Source: Channallabes apus
Taxonomy: Eukaryota > Chordata > Actinopteri > Siluriformes > Clariidae
Assembly (NCBI GenBank): GCA_030522415.1
Contig: CM060127.1
Span: 17,709,314-17,773,313 of the forward strand
Reading direction: 5' to 3'
DNA: 64,000 nucleotides
Each line of letters begins with the position of its first letter. The first letter of the stretch is position 1. Below are positions 61,479 to 64,000 of the stretch, piece after piece. The notes under the pieces were generated by a model, which did no database searches, had not been told where the DNA came from, and worked only from the letters and a program-made list of their open reading frames with translations. The position numbers and the translations under genes were made by a program.

Positions 61479-61555
61479 CAGAAAGCGAGTCAATAAAACT
61501 AGTTATATTGTATCTGATTTCACTTAGAGGTTGCCATATAAGGAATATAGCATGG

Positions 61556-61599
61556 CATAACATAACATAACATAACATAACATAACATAACATAACATG
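61556..61599. repeat. (CATAA)n pentamer minisatellite
   Basis: About nine perfect copies of CATAA. Confidence 0.95.
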
Positions 61600-61689
61600 A
61601 GCACATCGTTTTTATATCAGTGGTGACTTTTATGGGATCAGGTTGCTAGTTTGACACCCGATACTCCTCATTTCTCAACTGGCAATAGG

Positions 61690-61795
61690 GGCGATTTTGC
61701 ATGGGCACAGGGTTAAAGGCCTTGCTCAAGGGCCCAAGAGTGGCAACAGTCTGATCAGAATCATAGAACTTCAAACGCCTGAGCCACAACTGCTC
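61690..61795 (-). mobile_element. SINE fragment, antisense
   Basis: Reversed, it reads 'gtggctcaggcgtttgaagt', then 'gttgccactcttgggccctt' and 'gagcaaggcctttaaccctg', an old tRNA-derived SINE body. The head is degraded. Confidence 0.6.
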
Positions 61796-61879
61796 GTTAA
61801 TAGAATGGAATAGAATAGAATAGATATACATTGTGTATTGTTGTACTAATGCAAAGATATATTTTAAATATATTACTCG

Positions 61880-62150
61880 CACATTCATTGTGTATACCGC
61901 TTTATCTCGTATACAAGGTTGCAGGACAGGCCTGGAGTCTTTTCCAAGAGACTTTGGCAAAAGGAATTTTACACCCTGGACACGGTGCCAATCGATTGCA
62001 GAGCAAACACGTACTGTACACAGACACTAATCTGAATGCAAGAGAACAAGCAAACTCCATGCATGCAGACCTGAGGTGGTAATCCGACTTGGACCCTGGA
62101 GGGGCAAGGCGACAGTGCTAACCAGTTTGCCACTGGGCCACCTATTTAAA
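61880..62150 (-). mobile_element. tRNA-derived SINE, antisense, diverged
   Basis: This is the same family as 29930-30290: reversed 'actggttagcactgtcgcct', 'gcatggagtttgcttgttct' and 'acgagataaagcggtataca'. The central part is shortened. Confidence 0.7.
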
Positions 62151-62184
62151 ACGTATATTCAATAGAACTTACAGTAAATTACTG

Positions 62185-62225
<41 letters not shown>

Positions 62226-62451
62226 TTGATATAACAATGTTGATTATGATTTGATATGTTTATAGAAAATTTATGTTAAATCTTTTACTTCATACATTTT
62301 ATTCCTTTTCACCTGTTTTGGAATTGAGTAATTTTATTGTACTGAACCAAACGATTCAAATAGCCAAAACTAATCACATGACTAGACGGTTAAACTGATT
62401 ACCTGTACATTTATTTTCTAACAATAAATCACTAACATGCAATTGTCTATA

Positions 62452-63102
62452 CAGTAAAACCTCGGGTTTGTGAGCGTTCCGCAAGACGAGCAAAGATTTT
62501 TTATAAATTTTGACTTGGAAAACAAACAAGTCTTGATTTACGAGTACCGAGTATTTTGTATCACGTATCCGCTTCTTGTTTTGATGCCGAGTGTCACGTG
62601 ATCACGAACGCTTTTTCTCTCTCTTGTGCTGCGGAATTGTGGGTAATCGTCTCCCCTGCTGGGTCTTAGTGCTTGTCTCTTACTGGTATAATCAACACGC
62701 GTGTACTGTTTACTATAACACTGTGACCCCATGTGTGTTTGTGAAACATATTTTATTTTGTGTTTGAACGCATGTGTACAGTGCGCATGTGCTGTTTCTT
62801 ATAACACACGTGTGTGCGTGCGTGTAAAGCAAAAGAAAGTCTCATTAGAGGTTAAATATCCATTTTCTTTTTTGACACCGTGCCGGTTCTCTCTCTCTCT
62901 CTCGCCTTTAGTGTGTGTGTGTTTGTGTGTGTGTGTGAATGTGTGAAGCACCCCCTTTCTGCTTCACACAGACACACACTAAAGGCGAGAAAGAGGGAGA
63001 GAGATAGTGAGTGTGTGAGAACTGGCACGGTGTCAAATTACGCGTGCACACAAGCCGCAGCGCAAGAGTGAGAAAAAAAAACACACACACAACCACATAC
63101 AA

Positions 63103-63134
<32 letters not shown>

Positions 63135-63281
63135 TCTGCGCGCATAAACGAGATTTACTTTTTTAAAGGTAAAGTGCTGGTTAATTTGTTTTATTTTCAC
63201 TCAATTTTTTGTGTTAATTATTTTTATGTATTTATTTTTTTTTGGGCTGTGGAACAAGTAATTTGAATTTCCATTATTCTT
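62452..63281. mobile_element. CAGTAAAACCTCGG TIR element, copy D, right end lost
   Basis: The left end after TA matches copies A and C. It shares 'tctctctcttgtgctgcgga' with copy A. The interior holds GT- and CA-rich runs at about 62913-62938 and 63083-63128. The right terminal repeat stops after 'atttgaatttccattattct'. Confidence 0.75.
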
Positions 63282-64000
63282 TTTACTAATCCTCTAGCCT
63301 CTTGTAAACCTCAGATTGATTACTAACATCACAGTTAAGAAGTTAATGTCTTATTGCTTTTATCTATAATTATGGTAAATCTGACAGGTGACTTTCCTGC
63401 AACTGTTGTGGATTTCAGCTGTAGTGTTTTCGCTCCTGTGGATATGCACCATTACAGCACCATGTCTTTCCCGTTGCTAACCCTATTTAAATATTTAGAT
63501 AAACACCAGGATGAATAAGTTCAGGTAGATATTACAGTATTTATATATTATAAAAGTTCCCACAAAGTCTATTTATTACAGAATATAAGTAAAGCATCTG
63601 ATCATTCTGGTTTAGGGACTTTATCTTCCTTAATTATTGGTATTAATGTTAAATACCTAGAAGATAAGCAAAGTCAAAATAAGCAGACGAGCTGAAATCT
63701 TCATTCATTCCTTTATGGTGATGGTTGCTCTGGCCACTGTCCACATAAAAGCTGGTTGCAAAATAAATAAAAACTGAGTACATTTTGGCAGTTTTATTCA
63801 CCACCTGGAGCTGTGCTTGTGTTGCCTTTAAATGTTACACTACATGAGTTTTCTGCTGGTAAAGAGACCACCATATATAATCCACATGCCATCTGTCTTT
63901 TGGTCCGATGTTGAAAATGCCAGTGTGATCACTAAGTGAACCATGACTAATGCATCAAATCAAATATAGGTAATCAAATATATTTACCTAGACTGACAGC
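63282..64000. other. Right edge of window, no supported gene
   Basis: Unique-looking DNA. A plus-strand open stretch at about 63386-63519 starts after a CAG and ends in a stop, but nothing identifies it. There are no transposon ends. Confidence 0.4.

Noticed and set aside
63386..63519. Possible terminal coding exon on the plus strand
   Set aside because: An open stretch after an AG that ends in a stop is common by chance in 130 bp. There is no motif or partner exon.
1..64000. CRISPR arrays, prokaryotic operons, riboswitches or phage-type modules
   Set aside because: The window is vertebrate DNA. Tandem repeats here are microsatellites and terminal repeats, with no spacer-repeat pattern or operon structure.

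Overview
The window is animal nuclear DNA, almost certainly from a teleost fish. The evidence is split genes with GT-AG introns, very many (CA)n microsatellites, tRNA-derived SINEs with a V-SINE-type tail, Tc1 transposons with TA target duplications, L2 and RTE LINEs, Tf1/sushi-type Ty3 elements and a DIRS element. There are no operons, prokaryotic genes or CRISPR arrays. The species cannot be fixed from the sequence.

The host gene is trpn1, the vertebrate orthologue of Drosophila NOMPC, a TRP mechanotransduction channel. It lies on the minus strand. I could place 22 coding exons between 48565 (start codon) and 404, adding up to 894 codons. They encode a short N-terminal segment and 24 ankyrin repeats. 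NOMPC has 29 repeats, so the last five repeats, the linker, the membrane domain and the pore lie beyond the left edge. All 21 internal introns are phase 0, and most exons encode exactly one repeat of 32-35 codons. Three exons encode two repeats.

Only about 2.7 kb of the roughly 48 kb trpn1 span is coding. The introns are packed with transposons. Intron 14 (10672-24608) holds a four-level nest: a DIRS retrotransposon (10725-23673) contains an L2 LINE (about 13880-22340), which contains a TIR-bounded element with piggyBac-like remnants (about 15957-22084), which contains a Tc1 transposon (17051-18421). Intron 16 holds a hAT-type element carrying an inner TIR element that encloses Ty3/gypsy wreckage, and beside it a Tc1-type element invaded by a SINE and a hAT foldback. 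Intron 2 holds a young Ty3 element with two similar LTRs and an ATTAT target duplication (42237-47587).

Upstream of trpn1 (49-64 kb) are a second Ty3 element on the minus strand (49176-53580, target duplication CTGTT), a CA-rich TIR element, a Tc1 transposon (55727-57345) and a 5'-truncated RTE LINE (57890-60017). One unassigned candidate coding exon lies on the minus strand at 61283-61401. Both Ty3 elements show the layout expected for self-primed reverse transcription. The RTE LINE shares its 3' tail with a tRNA-headed SINE at 25728-25963.

I did not find a clearly new biological system. The most informative items are the modular trpn1 exon structure, the transposon nest, the self-priming signatures, the LINE/SINE tail sharing and two poorly classified TIR elements.
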